A DNA stretch of 64,000 nt from an uncultured Pseudodesulfovibrio sp. (GCF_963664965.1 NZ_OY761823.1:1684001-1748000), one strand, 5' to 3'. Shown: positions 8,710 to 18,903, counted from the stretch's first letter. The notes: generated by a model from the sequence alone, not told the origin. Program-made: numbers and translations.

Positions 8710-9462
8710 TTACGCTTTTGCTTTGGAGCCGAAACGACCGGCGAGCAAATCGCGGCGGTTGACGCCGCTTTTGGCCTGTGCGGTTCTTACCATTTTGCGT
8801 CCATCCGCAGCTGCGAGCAGGTTGCCGTTATAGCTTTCCGGCGGAGCAGTGCATAAGTAGATGACACGGACAGACTCGGAGTCTGCAAGGTACGCATCAG
8901 GATTGGTCTTTTTCACCTCTGCCAGACGTTTTTTCGCGAGAATGAGCATCTCTTCACGGTCGCCGAAGTTCATGGTGCCGGTGGGACAGCTCTGAACACA
9001 GGCGGGAAGACGGCCCGCTTCAACACGATCCACGCACATGTCGCATTTGAACCATTGTCCGGTTTCCTCATCCATGCGCGGCACGTTGTAAGGGCACAGT
9101 TCTTCACTGGTAACCTTGTCGCCAATGCCGGCTGTGCGGCTGTTCATGACAACGGCCCCGGTTTTGGCGTCCTGCACGATACCGTTGTCGCAGTACATGT
9201 TTCCGATATACTTGCACGGAGGTTCAAGACAGTGACGGCACTGCTCCGGGAAGAAGTTCCATTGCAGTTTGCCACTGGCGTCGCGCGCTTCGTGGAAACG
9301 GACAAGACGGATAGTCTTGGAAGACAAGTCCTGCGGGTTCTGGTGGGAGCCGACATTGCGGGTCTTTTCAGCAGGGAGGTTTTTCCACTGCTTGCAAGCT
9401 ACCTGACACCCACGACACGCAGTACAAAGGGACAAATCAACGAAAAAGCTTTTACCATTCAT
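8710..9462 (-). CDS. fdhB: Formate dehydrogenase iron-sulfur (beta) subunit
   Basis: These 250 residues carry four [4Fe-4S] motifs: CTACRGCQVACKQW (~13), CRHCLEPPCKYIGNMYC (~75), CDMCVDR (~140) and CVQSCPTG (~155). The protein lacks its own signal peptide, consistent with co-export with the Tat-targeted alpha subunit. It passes electrons from the Mo/W site to cytochrome c3. The start codon overlaps the fdhA stop, indicating translational coupling. The C-terminus has no membrane anchor, which fits a soluble periplasmic Desulfovibrio enzyme rather than a membrane-bound FdnH. Confidence 0.92.
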   Translation of the reverse strand: MNGKSFFVDLSLCTACRGCQVACKQWKNLPAEKTRNVGSHQNPQDLSSKTIRLVRFHEARDASGKLQWNFFPEQCRHCLEPPCKYIGNMYCDNGIVQDAKTGAVVMNSRTAGIGDKVTSEELCPYNVPRMDEETGQWFKCDMCVDRVEAGRLPACVQSCPTGTMNFGDREEMLILAKKRLAEVKKTNPDAYLADSESVRVIYLCTAPPESYNGNLLAAADGRKMVRTAQAKSGVNRRDLLAGRFGSKAKA

Positions 9463-12400
9463 TATTTATCCCCTTCCTTCCACTTGCGTACGTTGACCAT
9501 GAACGCCTTGTATTCGGGAATACCGGTGTTCGGGTCGCCAACGTTTGGTGTTACAATGTTTGCAGAGTCGCCGCCGTCGACAGGCATGACCCAGCCGTAG
9601 TGCCACGGCATGCCGACCATGTGAACGTCCTGGCCGTCAATCTGGTACGGCTGAATGCGTTCGGTGACCATTGCGATCGCCCACAAGGAACCACGCACAC
9701 TTTCGACGGTGACTTTTTCACCGTTTTCAATGCCGCGAAGTTTTGCGAGCTGCGGGCTGATTTCAACAAACATCTGCGGTTCGGCTTCCACCAACCAACT
9801 GCACCAGCGGGTCATGGACCCTGTCTGCCAGTGTTCGGTCACGCGGTAGGTCGTTCCGACGAACGGGTAGCGCGGATTGCAGACGGCTTTCTCTTCACTT
9901 TGTATCTGAACCGCAGTCGGGTTGTGGAGCGTTCCGGAGAACGGATGCTCTTTAACCGGACATTCCAGCGGTTCGTAGTATTCAGGCAAGGGGCCGTCAG
10001 CGCGACCCGGGCCAAAGAGCTGGCCAAAGCCGTGTTTACGCATGATGAACGGATGCTTGGTGCCGGGAGCCCAGCCGCCGTCGGGAACGTCGCCTTCCCA
10101 TTTCTTGCCGTTCCATTCGATGACAGCGCGTTCCGGATTCCAGGGTTTGCCCTGTTGATCGACGGATGCCCTGTTGTAAATGATACGGCGGTTGACAGGC
10201 CAGCACCATGTCCAGTTCGGGAACAGGCCGATTTTTTCCTGCATGGGAGTCTGGCTGGAGTTGTGGCGCTCGGATTTGTTTTCCGTGTCGCTCACGGAGT
10301 TGCAGTACAACCAGTTGCCGGATGTTGTGGAACCGTCATCCTGCAAGTAGGCGAAGCTGGGGACCTGCTGTCCTTTCTTGAACGTCTTGCCTTTGACGAC
10401 AGTGTCCTTGGTGAACCAGCCGTTGATGAGCCGTGCGGTTTGCTGTGCGCTGAATTCCATGTGGTGATGGTTGTTTTCTTCGCACATGTTGTTGAAGCTC
10501 AGGCGGGTGATCGGTTCAGGATATGCTCCCCCTTCCTCTTCATAGAGGTGGACCATTTCTTCCCACAGTTCGTGGAAGTAATGACCGTCGGTGAGCACGC
10601 CGTCCTTGGGTTCCGGACCGGCATAACGCCACTGCATCCAGCGGCCGGAGTTGGAAACCGAGCCTTCCTTTTCAATGGCTGTCGCGCAAGGAATGAAGAA
10701 GGTTTCGGTTTTGACCTTGGCGGGATCCATTCCGGGGCCCTTCCAGAAGCTCGATGTCTCACAGTCAAACACGTTGACGTTGACCATCCAATCCAGTTCG
10801 GCCATCGCCTTGCGCGTCTTTTCCGAGTCAGGGCTGGAACAAGCCGGGTTCATGCCCCAGATCCATGCACCGGTGAATCCGCCATTGTACATGCGGTCGA
10901 TGAGTGGAATCCAGGAGTATTCACTGGCCTTGTGGTTTTCCAGCTTCGGCAGGTAGCTGTAAGCATCCTGCGGGTCATCGTCGGAGTACATGGCCTTGAG
11001 CAGGCTGGCAGAGTACTTGGGATAGTTCTGCCACCAGTTTGCGCTCATCGGGTCATTGGTCACAGGCGCAAACTTCTTGTTGTACTGGTCAAGCGTGTCC
11101 AGTCCGGCAAGAGGCGTTGCGATGTATCCGGGGAGGATGTGGTAGAGAAGGGCGTAGTCGGTAGAACCCTGCACGTTGCATTCGCCGCGCAGTGCGTTCA
11201 CACCGCCACCGGCGATACCGATGTTGCCGAGCATGAGCTGAATCATGGCCATGGCGCGGATGTTCTGCACACCCACGGAGTGCTGGGTCCAGCCCATTGC
11301 GTACATGATGGTACCGGCTTTTTTCTTGGTGCCGGTAGCGGAGTACGCATCGTAGAGTTCGACCAAATCCTCAGGCGAAACACCCGACATCTTTGAAACG
11401 TTGTCCAAAGTATACCGTTCGTAATGTTTTTTCACGATCTGGAAAACGCAACGAGGGTGTTTCAGGGACTTGTCCATTTTGGGGACGCCGTTTGCGTCAT
11501 TCTCAAATGCCCATTTGGATTTGTCATACGAGGCGGTTTTGGAATCAAAACCGGAGAAAAGGCCGTCCTCGAATTCGTAATCCTTGCCAACGATGAAAGA
11601 GGCGTTGGTGTAATCACGCATGTATTCGAGGAAATAGCGCTTATTCTCGATAATATACTTAATCATACCGCCGAGAACGGCGATATCGGAACCGGAACGA
11701 AGCGCAATATGCTTGTCGGAACGTGCGGAAGTACGTGTGAAACGCGGATCAACATGAATGATCTTTCCGCCCTTGGCCTGCGCTTTCAAAGCCCATTTGA
11801 AGGAAATGGGATGGTTTTCGGCAGCATTGCTGCCCATTATCAAAATACAATCACTGTTCTGTAAATCATTCCAGTGGTTGGTCATCGCACCGCGTCCGAA
11901 CGACTCTCCCAGAGCCGCAACAGTTGCACTGTGTCAGATACGGGCCTGATGTTCGAGATAGACAATTCCCTGCGAACGCATGAAACTGTGCATTGCGTAA
12001 CATTCTTCGTTGTCCAGCGCTGCGGAACCGAGGCAGGCTACACCCATGTTACGGTTAACGACTTGACCTTTTTCGTTCTTTTCCTGGAAGGATTTATCGC
12101 GGGATTTCTTGGCGAGCTTGGCGATGCGTTTTTTGCACCAGTCCCAGCTTTTTTCTTCCCATTCACCGGAGTAGGGTGCGCGGTAGAGGCATTTGCCCGT
12201 CCGCAAATCGTTCTCGGTCATCTGGATGGAGCTTGCGCCCTTTGCACAGAGAGAACCTTCATTGATGGGGTGGTCGGGGTTACCTTCCACGTTGATGGCT
12301 CTTTTGGTCTTCCAAAGAGGTAGTGACTACCAATCCGCAACCCACAGAACAATACGCACAGACAGAAGTAGTTTCTTTACTCCAGGTCGGCTTCATTTGA

Positions 12401-12510
12401 GCAATTTTATCGTCAACCGTCTTCCTGCATCCAACACCGAGGCCAGCAAAGGCTACGCCAAGGGCGGTTGTTGAAGACAGCTTTACAAAATCACGACGAT
12501 TCAGTTTCAT
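9462..12510 (-). CDS. fdhA: Selenocysteine formate dehydrogenase alpha subunit (frameshifted as read)
   Basis: This is a periplasmic Mo/W-bis-MGD formate dehydrogenase of about 1015 residues. The N-terminus has a Tat signal (NRRDFVKLSS), then the [4Fe-4S] motif CAYCSVGCGL and SLCAKG. An in-frame TGA at 11934-11936 falls at ARI-U-HSATVAALGESFGRG, exactly the catalytic Sec position. The reading frame breaks once, between GLVVTTS and KRAINVEGN: the run TTT (plus-strand AAA, 12314-12316) looks one base too long, and the total length of 3049 nt is one over a multiple of three. Whether this is sequencing error or a real lesion cannot be told here. The start at 12510 has AAGGA. The operon continues into fdhB and cytochrome c3. 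Confidence 0.88.
11902..11936 (-). other. UGA selenocysteine codon and bSECIS-like hairpin of fdhA
   Basis: UGA is at 11934-11936. The downstream mRNA folds GGCTCT (11916-11911) against AGAGTC (11907-11902), with loop GGG starting 23 bases after the UGA. This fits the bacterial SECIS rule of a short apical loop beginning with G, 16-37 bases downstream. It serves as an internal positive control for the second UGA in this window. Confidence 0.85.
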
Positions 12511-12531
12511 TCCGTAATCCTTAAGTTGTTG

Positions 12532-12762
12532 TTATCGTCCACGAATCTCACAGCCGAGCACTGTAAGGCGTCTATAGCCGTAGAGCGCCACAGGAGGCTC
12601 GTGAAAAGCCATGCCGTCGCAAAAAGAAACCGGAGTCCAAGTGACAACTCGAACCTCCAGCGTTTTGGCATACTCTTCACACGCCTCAAGAGACACCCCA
12701 AGCCCTCCAAAAGGAAGGTCGGCAGTGCTCCGCGCTGTAATAGATTTTCCATTGAGTGCCAT
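12532..12762 (-). CDS. Small hypothetical protein upstream of fdhA
   Basis: This 76-residue protein starts MALNGKSITARSTADLPFGG and has no recognisable domain; two Cys are present near residues 28 and 48. A strong GGGAGGTG ribosome site precedes the ATG at 12762, which is why I keep it over an overlapping 96-codon frame. It ends 21 bases before fdhA and would be first in the fdh transcript. It lies in a stretch where neighbouring genes show indels, so its true frame and length are not secure. Confidence 0.55.
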   Translation of the reverse strand: MALNGKSITARSTADLPFGGLGVSLEACEEYAKTLEVRVVTWTPVSFCDGMAFHEPPVALYGYRRLTVLGCEIRGR

Positions 12763-12783
12763 AATGCACCTCCCTTACCGTTA

Positions 12784-12806
12784 CTTTCGTACTGCATGTA
12801 CGAAAG
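12784..12806. promoter_or_regulatory. Perfect inverted repeat in the fdh leader
   Basis: CTTTCGTAC (12784-12792) and GTACGAAAG (12798-12806) form a 9-bp stem with loop TGCAT. It lies just 21 bases upstream of the first ATG of the fdh transcript. It could be an operator or an mRNA hairpin near the ribosome site. Confidence 0.5.
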
Positions 12807-12862
12807 GTGTTAGGAATTATGGAGAATCCGGAAGAACGGCAAAAAAAAGCGACATCCCCATG

Positions 12863-12891
12863 ATTGTGCACAACTTTTTTATTGTGCCCAA
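12863..12891. promoter_or_regulatory. Tandem ATTGTGC(A/C)CAA sites upstream of fdh
   Basis: ATTGTGCACAA (12863-12873) and ATTGTGCCCAA (12881-12891) repeat at an 18-bp interval. The first contains the perfect palindrome TTGTGCACAA. Two near-identical boxes about two helical turns apart suggest a transcription-factor operator. The factor is unknown. Confidence 0.45.
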
Positions 12892-13082
12892 ATTGTCATA
12901 ATAATTGGCTTCTTTGGGGGGTGTGGATTGTTGAAAAAAGGGGGAGGAAGTAGGGAGGTTGGCGTTGGTCGAATTTTATACAGGAATAGAAATCCAGAGG
13001 GGGTTGTTAAGGAGCGTGGGCCGTAAAAATGTCCACCTTAAAAAACGCTGCTTGGTGGTCCAATAAAGTGGCCCCACTTCTT

Positions 13083-13118
13083 GGAGAAGCGAGCCCATGG
13101 ATTTGGGCCCGCTTCTCC
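13083..13118. terminator. Hairpin downstream of potD
   Basis: GGAGAAGCG (13083-13091) pairs with CGCTTCTCC (13110-13118), with an inner GCCCA/TGGGC. It lies 35 bases after the corrected potD stop. No T-run follows on the minus strand. Confidence 0.5.
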
Positions 13119-13152
13119 TTGCAATAAAGTGCTTCCATTGGAGACTGTGTGT

Positions 13153-14183
13153 TTAGTCGGTCTTCAGCTTCACCCAGTATTCATCGTACAGTTTCATGGT
13201 CTTCGCCGAGGTAATCCTGAAACTCTCCGCGGGCCATGTCTTCCTCGGACGGATAGACGATGGGGTTGTTCCGCACTGCTTCCGGGATCAGGTCCATGGC
13301 AGCGGCATTGGGGGTCGAGTACCCCATTCTCCGTGCTGATGGTTGCGGCGACATCCGGGCGCATGAGGTAGTTCAGGAATGCGTGGGCTTCATCAAGGTT
13401 TTTGGCTCCTTTGGGGATGCACAGGGAATCTACCCACAGGCTGAGTCCCTCAGGAGGATAAATGTATGCGAATTCGGGATTTTCCTGATTGACGATGAAG
13501 GCCTCGCCATTCCAGACCACGCCGACCATGACCTCTCCGGCAAGGAGGGCCTGTTTGGGGGAGTCGGAGTCGAAGACACGCACCATCGGAATCAGTTTCC
13601 TGAGTTCCTGATATGCCTCTTCAAGGTGGGCCGGATCGGTTTCGTTGATGGAATAGCCCAATTTCATCAGGGCAAGGGCAAAGGTTTCACGCGGTTCGTT
13701 GGGCAAAAGAAGCCTGCCGTTCATTTCCGGTTTCCACAGGTCGGTGATGGAATTGACGGCACCGTTGCCGAGCATGCCGGTATTGACCGTGATGGAGGTT
13801 GAACCCCACATGTACGGAACGGAATACGTGTTTTCCGGATCAAAGGACTTGTTCAGGAATTTCGGGGAAAGGTTGGCAAAGTTCGCCAGCTTGGCTTTGT
13901 TCAGCGGAAGGAGCAGCCCCTGCTGCCGCATGAGACTGACATAGTCCGAGGAAGGGACGATAAGGTCGTAGCCGTCGCCCGCCAGTTTAATTTTGGCGTA
14001 CATGGCTTCGTTGCTGTCGTACGTGGACAGGTGGACCTTGATGCCGGTTTCCTTGGTGAAATTCTCCACGACTTCGTCCGGGATGTATTCGGACCAGATG
14101 TAGAGGTAGAGTTCTCCGCTTCCCGCAAAGGACGGCATGGCGGACAACAGGACCAGAGCGATTGCCAGCAGTGTTTTTTTCAT
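13153..14183 (-). CDS. potD: Spermidine/putrescine-binding periplasmic protein (two frameshifts as read)
   Basis: A Sec signal (MKKTLLAIALVLLSAMPSFA) is followed by LYLYIWSEYIPDEVVENFTK and a type II periplasmic-binding fold that captures polyamines for PotABC. The intact frame runs to about residue 283 (ISTENG), then translates as nonsense. Dropping one G from the run at 13322-13325 restores YSTPNAAAMDLIPEAV, and dropping one base near 13203 restores the usual ending MKLYDEYWVKLKTD with a stop at 13153-13155. The span of 1031 nt is two over a multiple of three, as two +1 errors predict. Without correction the frame ends at 13194. It follows potC by two bases. Confidence 0.82.
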
Positions 14184-14185
14184 GA

Positions 14186-14950
14186 TTACTTCTCCTTGAG
14201 CAGTCGCCGGGACAGGACGACGGCGACTACGGTTATTGCGATCATTAATACGCTGAGCGCGTTGACATCGGGTTTGATGCCGAGACGGACCATTGAATAG
14301 ATACGAAGGGGCAGCACCTCATAAGTCGGCCCCGTCGTGAAAAAGCTGATGATGACGTCGTCGAGGGACAGGGTGAAACTGAGCAGCCAGCCTGCCATCA
14401 GACCGGGCGTCGCCATGGGGACGACGATTTTCCTGAACACCTGATACTCACTGGCTCCAAGGTCGCGGGCCGCCTCGACTATTGATCTGTCGAAGCCTTT
14501 GAACCGGGAATAGACCGTGGCGACGACGAACGGTACGCAGAGGGTGACGTGCCCCATGAACAGCGTCCAGAATCCCAGTGTGAATCCGGCTCCGAGGAAC
14601 AGGACAAGCAGGGAAATCGCGATGACGATGTCGGGGGACATCATCATGACGAACACGCCGCCGAAGACCGCCTTCCGTCCCTTGAACCGGTACTGATGGA
14701 GCATGAATGCTGCCAGGGTTCCGATAACGCAGGCCACTGTGGCCGAAGCGACAGCGATGGTCATGGAACGGAGCGCGGCATCGAGCAGCGTCGTGTTGCT
14801 CAGGAGCTTGCCGTACCACTTGAGGGTGAAGCCCTTCCATGACAGCGAGTATTTCGAGGCGTTGAACGAATACGCCGCCATGACCGCCAGAGGCAGGTAG
14901 AGGAATACGTATACCAGCCCCACGTAAGTTGATTTGAGGAACGACATCAT
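14186..14950 (-). CDS. potC: Spermidine/putrescine ABC transporter permease PotC
   Basis: This 254-residue inner-membrane permease has six predicted helices and the EAA loop near residues 155-175 (EAARDLGASEYQVFRKIVVPMATPG), which docks on PotA. The N-terminus YVFLYLPLAVMAAYSFNASKY is typical of PotC. Its ATG overlaps the potB stop (ATGATG around 14947-14950), so translation is coupled. Confidence 0.93.
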   Translation of the reverse strand: MMSFLKSTYVGLVYVFLYLPLAVMAAYSFNASKYSLSWKGFTLKWYGKLLSNTTLLDAALRSMTIAVASATVACVIGTLAAFMLHQYRFKGRKAVFGGVFVMMMSPDIVIAISLLVLFLGAGFTLGFWTLFMGHVTLCVPFVVATVYSRFKGFDRSIVEAARDLGASEYQVFRKIVVPMATPGLMAGWLLSFTLSLDDVIISFFTTGPTYEVLPLRIYSMVRLGIKPDVNALSVLMIAITVVAVVLSRRLLKEK

Positions 14951-15801
14951 AGCCTGACCCTCCTGCCTGACCGGCGGACGCTTCGATAGTACAGGACCAG
15001 CAAGAGTCCCATGATCAACGTCATGGCAATGGAGGCCGCAGCCCCCATGGGGATATCACGGGTGGCGAGGAACTGATCCCGGATGTAGTTGCCGAGCAGC
15101 ATGGTCCGTGCGCCGCCGAGGATATCCGGGATGTAGAACATGCCCAGAGCGGGCAGGAATACAAGCATGCAGCCGGAGACGATTCCCGGCATGGACAGCG
15201 GCAACGTGATTTTGCGGAACGTCGTCCACTTGTTTGCGCCGAGGTCGCGGGATGCTTCGATGAGCCGCTTGTCGATCTTTTCGATGGCGGCGTACAGCGG
15301 AAGAATCATGAAGGGCAGCAGAGTGTAGATGAGGCCGATGAAGATCGCCGTCTGCGTGTACATGATCTTCAAGGGTGCATCGATTATGCCGAGGAACAGC
15401 AATGTCTTGCTCAGGATGCCGTCCGCCTTGAGTACGGCGACCATGGCGTATGTGCGGATAAGGCTGTTCGTCCAGAACGGGATCATGACGAGCAGGAGCA
15501 TGATTCTGGAGCGACGCTTGGGCGCACGGGCGGAGATGTATGCAAAGGGGTAGCCGATGAGCAGGCAGAGAGCCGTTGCCGCCGCTGCGAGGAGCAGCGA
15601 GTGAAGGAGCATGACTCCCAGTGCCGGCTCGAACAGCCGCATGTAGCTTCCCAGCGAGAATGTCGGGGCAATGAGATTGTCATGATGCCGACTCAGGAAG
15701 CTGACCCCTACGAGCATGATGGTGGGGACGGCCCCGAAAACGGTCATCCATCCAAGGACGCCGCCAATGATGAAGCGTTTGAACAGACGGCTATCCTTCA
15801 T
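14947..15801 (-). CDS. potB: Spermidine/putrescine ABC transporter permease PotB
   Basis: This 284-residue permease has six helices and the EAA motif EASRDLGANKWTTFRKITLPLSMPG (~190-215). It pairs with PotC to form the channel. The start overlaps the potA 3' end by 11 bases and the stop overlaps the potC start. Confidence 0.93.
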   Translation of the reverse strand: MKDSRLFKRFIIGGVLGWMTVFGAVPTIMLVGVSFLSRHHDNLIAPTFSLGSYMRLFEPALGVMLLHSLLLAAAATALCLLIGYPFAYISARAPKRRSRIMLLLVMIPFWTNSLIRTYAMVAVLKADGILSKTLLFLGIIDAPLKIMYTQTAIFIGLIYTLLPFMILPLYAAIEKIDKRLIEASRDLGANKWTTFRKITLPLSMPGIVSGCMLVFLPALGMFYIPDILGGARTMLLGNYIRDQFLATRDIPMGAAASIAMTLIMGLLLVLYYRSVRRSGRRVRL

Positions 15802-16906
15802 GGGGCAACACGACCTCCCAGCCCTCGAACCAGCCTACGGCCACGCGGTCTCCCGCATGAAAGTAGAGATTCTCGGCGTCCTCATCGAAGAATTCCGAAA
15901 CAAGGATCTTCTTTCCGTCATCCAATGTGATGTCTACATCGTAAGTCGCGCCCTTGTAATAGGTGCGGTCTACCGTTCCCTTGAGCATGGCCTTGGCGAA
16001 CTTCTCGGCCAACTCGGGGTCGTCATTGACCTCACGCATGACCTCGACTCGAAAATCTTCCGGCCGGAGGAGAACATGAACCTTGTCTCCTTCGGCGAAA
16101 TTCCGTTTGGCCTTGACCACGACCGACACCCCTTCAACTTCGGCATGGTAGTTGGTTTCACCAACACCGGTGATCACCCCGTCGAGCACATTGATTTCGC
16201 CGACAAAGCGGGCAACGTACAGATTGGCTGGGTCTTCATAGACGTCCTTAGGTGTGCCCACCTGCTCGATGCGGCCTTCATTCATCACGACCACCCGGTC
16301 GGACATGGTGAAGGCTTCTTCCTGATCGTGGGTCACGAAAACAAAGGTGATGCCCAGCGTGCGCTGAAGCTCCTTGAGTTCCTTTTGCATGTCTTTGCGA
16401 AGGCGGTAGTCCAGTGCCGAAAGCGGTTCGTCCAACAGGAGGACGCGCGGTTTGTTGACAATGGCGCGGGCGATGGCCACGCGTTGCTGCTGTCCGCCTG
16501 AAAGTTCGGACGGCATGCGGTGAGCCATCTTTTCAAGGCGAACCAACTGGAGAGCTTTCGGCACTTCGTGGGCGATATCTGTTTCAGGCATCCCTGCAAT
16601 GCGAAGTCCAAAAGCAATGTTGTCGTATACGTTCATATGCGGGAACAGGGCATAGCTCTGGAACACCGTGTTCACAGGGCGATCTTCCGGGACCATCCCT
16701 GATACAGGGGTGCCGTCGATACGGATTTCACCGCTGTCGAATTCTTCGAATCCGCCGATGAGGCGCAAGACCGTTGTCTTGCCGCAACCAGACGGGCCGA
16801 GCAGGGTAAGGAATTCACCGTCGGCAATGGACAGGGAAATGTTGTCGATGGCGATATCGCCGTCAAAGGACTTGCTGATATCTGAGAGCGTTATGACATG
16901 TTGCAT
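15791..16906 (-). CDS. potA: Spermidine/putrescine ABC transporter ATPase PotA
   Basis: This 371-residue ATPase has Walker A GPSGCGKTT (~38), the ABC signature LSGGQQQR (~142), Walker B VLLLDEPLSALD (~160) and the switch His in FVTHDQEEA. The C-terminal ~110 residues form the TOBE regulatory domain found in PotA. The start at 16906 is chosen because the protein proper begins MQHVITLSDISKSFDG; the frame extends 56 residues upstream into the preceding gene without homology. The gene follows the acyltransferase by eight bases. Confidence 0.93.
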   Translation of the reverse strand: MQHVITLSDISKSFDGDIAIDNISLSIADGEFLTLLGPSGCGKTTVLRLIGGFEEFDSGEIRIDGTPVSGMVPEDRPVNTVFQSYALFPHMNVYDNIAFGLRIAGMPETDIAHEVPKALQLVRLEKMAHRMPSELSGGQQQRVAIARAIVNKPRVLLLDEPLSALDYRLRKDMQKELKELQRTLGITFVFVTHDQEEAFTMSDRVVVMNEGRIEQVGTPKDVYEDPANLYVARFVGEINVLDGVITGVGETNYHAEVEGVSVVVKAKRNFAEGDKVHVLLRPEDFRVEVMREVNDDPELAEKFAKAMLKGTVDRTYYKGATYDVDITLDDGKKILVSEFFDEDAENLYFHAGDRVAVGWFEGWEVVLPHEG

Positions 16907-16914
16907 TGTTGTTC

Positions 16915-17994
16915 TCACGGTTTGAAAGAGGAAACGCCGGACAGGACAGTCTGTTCTTCTTTGAGAAGAGACTGCCCCCGTGACCGTATCCTTTGTTTGA
17001 GGTGTTCGGTTCCTGGGTTGAAAATGAAATGGACAAGGATTGAGGCAAGCAGGGCACACATGAGAATGTGCCACCCTGACGGTTCATCCCGGTATTCTTC
17101 GAAAACGGCTATGACACTGAAATGCAGGAGGTAAAACGGGTAGCTGATTTTTCCGATGTGCCTGTCGAGCCGAAATGCTAGGAATCCCCTGAAGATGAAT
17201 GGAAGAGCCAGGAGAGTTGCCGCCGGGAGAGCGAATGGTTCAAATGCGTCGTCAATATCTCCGACAACGAAAATGAACCCGGCAAGGAAAAAGAATGCGA
17301 AGTAGTCGACTGCCTCGCTTTTGGGATTGAGAGTTCGGAAAAATCTGTAGGACAGAATGCCGCTGCCGAACAGCCAGAGTTCAAGTGGAAAGCAGCGCTT
17401 GAAAAAGGCGACGTCTGCATAAGCGCTGTTCATGACGCAGAGCTTTGCCGCGAGGCTGACGACAACCATTGCGGCCAATGTGCGGGTTCTCAGTCGGACA
17501 AGAAGCGGTGCCAAGGCGTAGAAGGTGATTTCAAGAGAGAGGGACCATGCCTGAATCAGCGGGGCATTGGCCCACAGTCCGTTGCTGCCGGCTTTTGCGA
17601 AATGCAATCCGCCATCCGGGGATATTCCCAGACTGAACAGCATCTCCTGACCGAAGACACATGCCGAGGTCCACATCATGATGATGAACGATGCCGGGTC
17701 GGACATGAGTTGACGCATCTTGTCGAGGCCGCTCATGGGGTGGATGTCCAATGTGACCAGAAGGGCGACGCTGACGGTCAAGGCAAGGGCGTATATGGGA
17801 TACAACGACAGGAACCGCCCCATGTAGAAACATCCGGGGTTTGCATAGTTCCTGTCGAGAATGAGTGCCATGTAAAAGCCCGAAATGGCGAAAAAAGCCA
17901 GAACCGCCTCATGTCCGTCCACAACCGGCATTTCCAGGAAAGGGAAATGCGAATTGAAAACGGCGATGGCGAGCAGGAGGCGGATGATACCCAT
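16915..17994 (-). CDS. Acyltransferase 3 family membrane protein
   Basis: This 359-residue protein has about ten membrane helices and the acyltransferase-3 (OafA/YrhL) landmarks: an early His in FNSHFPF (~15), ISGFYMALIL (~38) and RFLSLYPIYALA (~60). Such enzymes O-acylate periplasmic or surface glycans. It lies three bases from rimK and eight from potA in a tight same-strand run. Its acceptor is unknown and its place between rimK and potA is unexplained. Confidence 0.8.
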   Translation of the reverse strand: MGIIRLLLAIAVFNSHFPFLEMPVVDGHEAVLAFFAISGFYMALILDRNYANPGCFYMGRFLSLYPIYALALTVSVALLVTLDIHPMSGLDKMRQLMSDPASFIIMMWTSACVFGQEMLFSLGISPDGGLHFAKAGSNGLWANAPLIQAWSLSLEITFYALAPLLVRLRTRTLAAMVVVSLAAKLCVMNSAYADVAFFKRCFPLELWLFGSGILSYRFFRTLNPKSEAVDYFAFFFLAGFIFVVGDIDDAFEPFALPAATLLALPFIFRGFLAFRLDRHIGKISYPFYLLHFSVIAVFEEYRDEPSGWHILMCALLASILVHFIFNPGTEHLKQRIRSRGQSLLKEEQTVLSGVSSFKP

Positions 17995-17997
17995 TGT

Positions 17998-18903
17998 CTA
18001 CCCCTTTCCGCGTGTTTGGGTCTTGCCCGGTTTGGCGTTTTTTTCGATGAAGTCGATGATCTTGCCGGACAGGCTTTTTCCGGTGACTTGCTCAATGCCT
18101 TCCAGTCCGGGAGAGGAGTTGACTTCCATGACCACCGGGCCGTGATTGGTCCTGAGCAGGTCCACGCCGCAGACGTTCAGCCCCATGATCTTGGCTGCAC
18201 GGACAGCGGTGGATCGTTCTTCCGGGGTGATGCGGATGGTGGAGGCGGAGCCGCCGCGATGCAGGTTGGAGCGGAATTCGCCGGGAGGAGCCTGCCGTTG
18301 CATGGAAGCAATGACTTTGCCGCCGATGACAAGGCAGCGAATGTCTCGCCCTTTGGCGTCCTTGATGTATTCCTGCACGAGGATATTGGCCTTCACTCCC
18401 TGAAATGCCTCGATGACGCTCTTGGCTGCCTGATTGTTTTCGGCCAGAACCACGCCGATGCCCTGCGTGCCTTCCAGAAGCTTGACGACCAGCGGTGCGC
18501 CGCCGACCATTTCGATGATGTCGTCGGTGAACTTGGTGGAGTTGGCAAAGCCGGTTACAGGCAGCCCGATGCCTCTGCGCGACAGGAGTTGCATGGAGCG
18601 CAGCTTGTCGCGGGAACGGGTAATGGCAACGGATTCATTCAGGCAATATACGCCCATCATTTCGAATTGGCGGACAACGGCGGTCCCGTAAAATGTGATA
18701 GATGCGCCGATGCGCGGAATGACGGCATCGATGTCGGACAGATCTTCACCTTTGTAGTGAATGGTCGGATTGTGTGATGCGATGTTCATGTAGCAGCGGA
18801 GCGGATTGATGACGCGCATGTCATGCCCAGCCGCTTTGCCTGCTTCTACCAAAGCGTTAGTGGAATACAGGGAACGTTTTCGAGAGAGGATAGCTATTTT
18901 CAT
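17998..18903 (-). CDS. rimK: RimK-type ATP-grasp glutamate ligase
   Basis: This 301-residue enzyme begins [22 protein letters not shown] like E. coli RimK. The ATP-grasp core contains [20 protein letters not shown] (~140), [20 protein letters not shown] (~180) and the metal-binding [15 protein letters not shown] (~255). RimK adds glutamate residues to the C-terminus of ribosomal protein S6. The S6 gene itself is not in the window. The start overlaps the preceding gene by four bases, supporting a functional pair with the RimB-like protein. A basic tail follows residue 285. Confidence 0.9.
   Translation of the reverse strand: MKIAILSRKRSLYSTNALVEAGKAAGHDMRVINPLRCYMNIASHNPTIHYKGEDLSDIDAVIPRIGASITFYGTAVVRQFEMMGVYCLNESVAITRSRDKLRSMQLLSRRGIGLPVTGFANSTKFTDDIIEMVGGAPLVVKLLEGTQGIGVVLAENNQAAKSVIEAFQGVKANILVQEYIKDAKGRDIRCLVIGGKVIASMQRQAPPGEFRSNLHRGGSASTIRITPEERSTAVRAAKIMGLNVCGVDLLRTNHGPVVMEVNSSPGLEGIEQVTGKSLSGKIIDFIEKNAKPGKTQTRGKG

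Larger units (their letters stand above)
12763..13152. other. Intergenic region upstream of the fdh operon
   Basis: These 390 bases hold no gene. They contain a hairpin at 12784-12806, a tandem ATTGTGC(A/C)CAA pair at 12863-12891, A-rich sequence around 12840, and the pot-operon hairpin at 13083-13118. The fdh promoter must lie here, but I could not fix its -10/-35. Confidence 0.5.

Noticed and set aside
9600..11396. 598-codon open frame on the plus strand
   Set aside because: It is antisense to fdhA, has no ribosome site and its translation shows no domain. It is a by-product of GC-rich codon use.
12280..12330. Programmed frameshift in fdhA
   Set aside because: There is no slippery heptamer plus pseudoknot by eye, and two similar +1 shifts lie close by in potD, so an error or a lesion is simpler.
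12507..12797. Alternative 96-codon frame upstream of fdhA
   Set aside because: It has no good ribosome site, whereas the overlapping 76-codon frame has GGGAGGTG.
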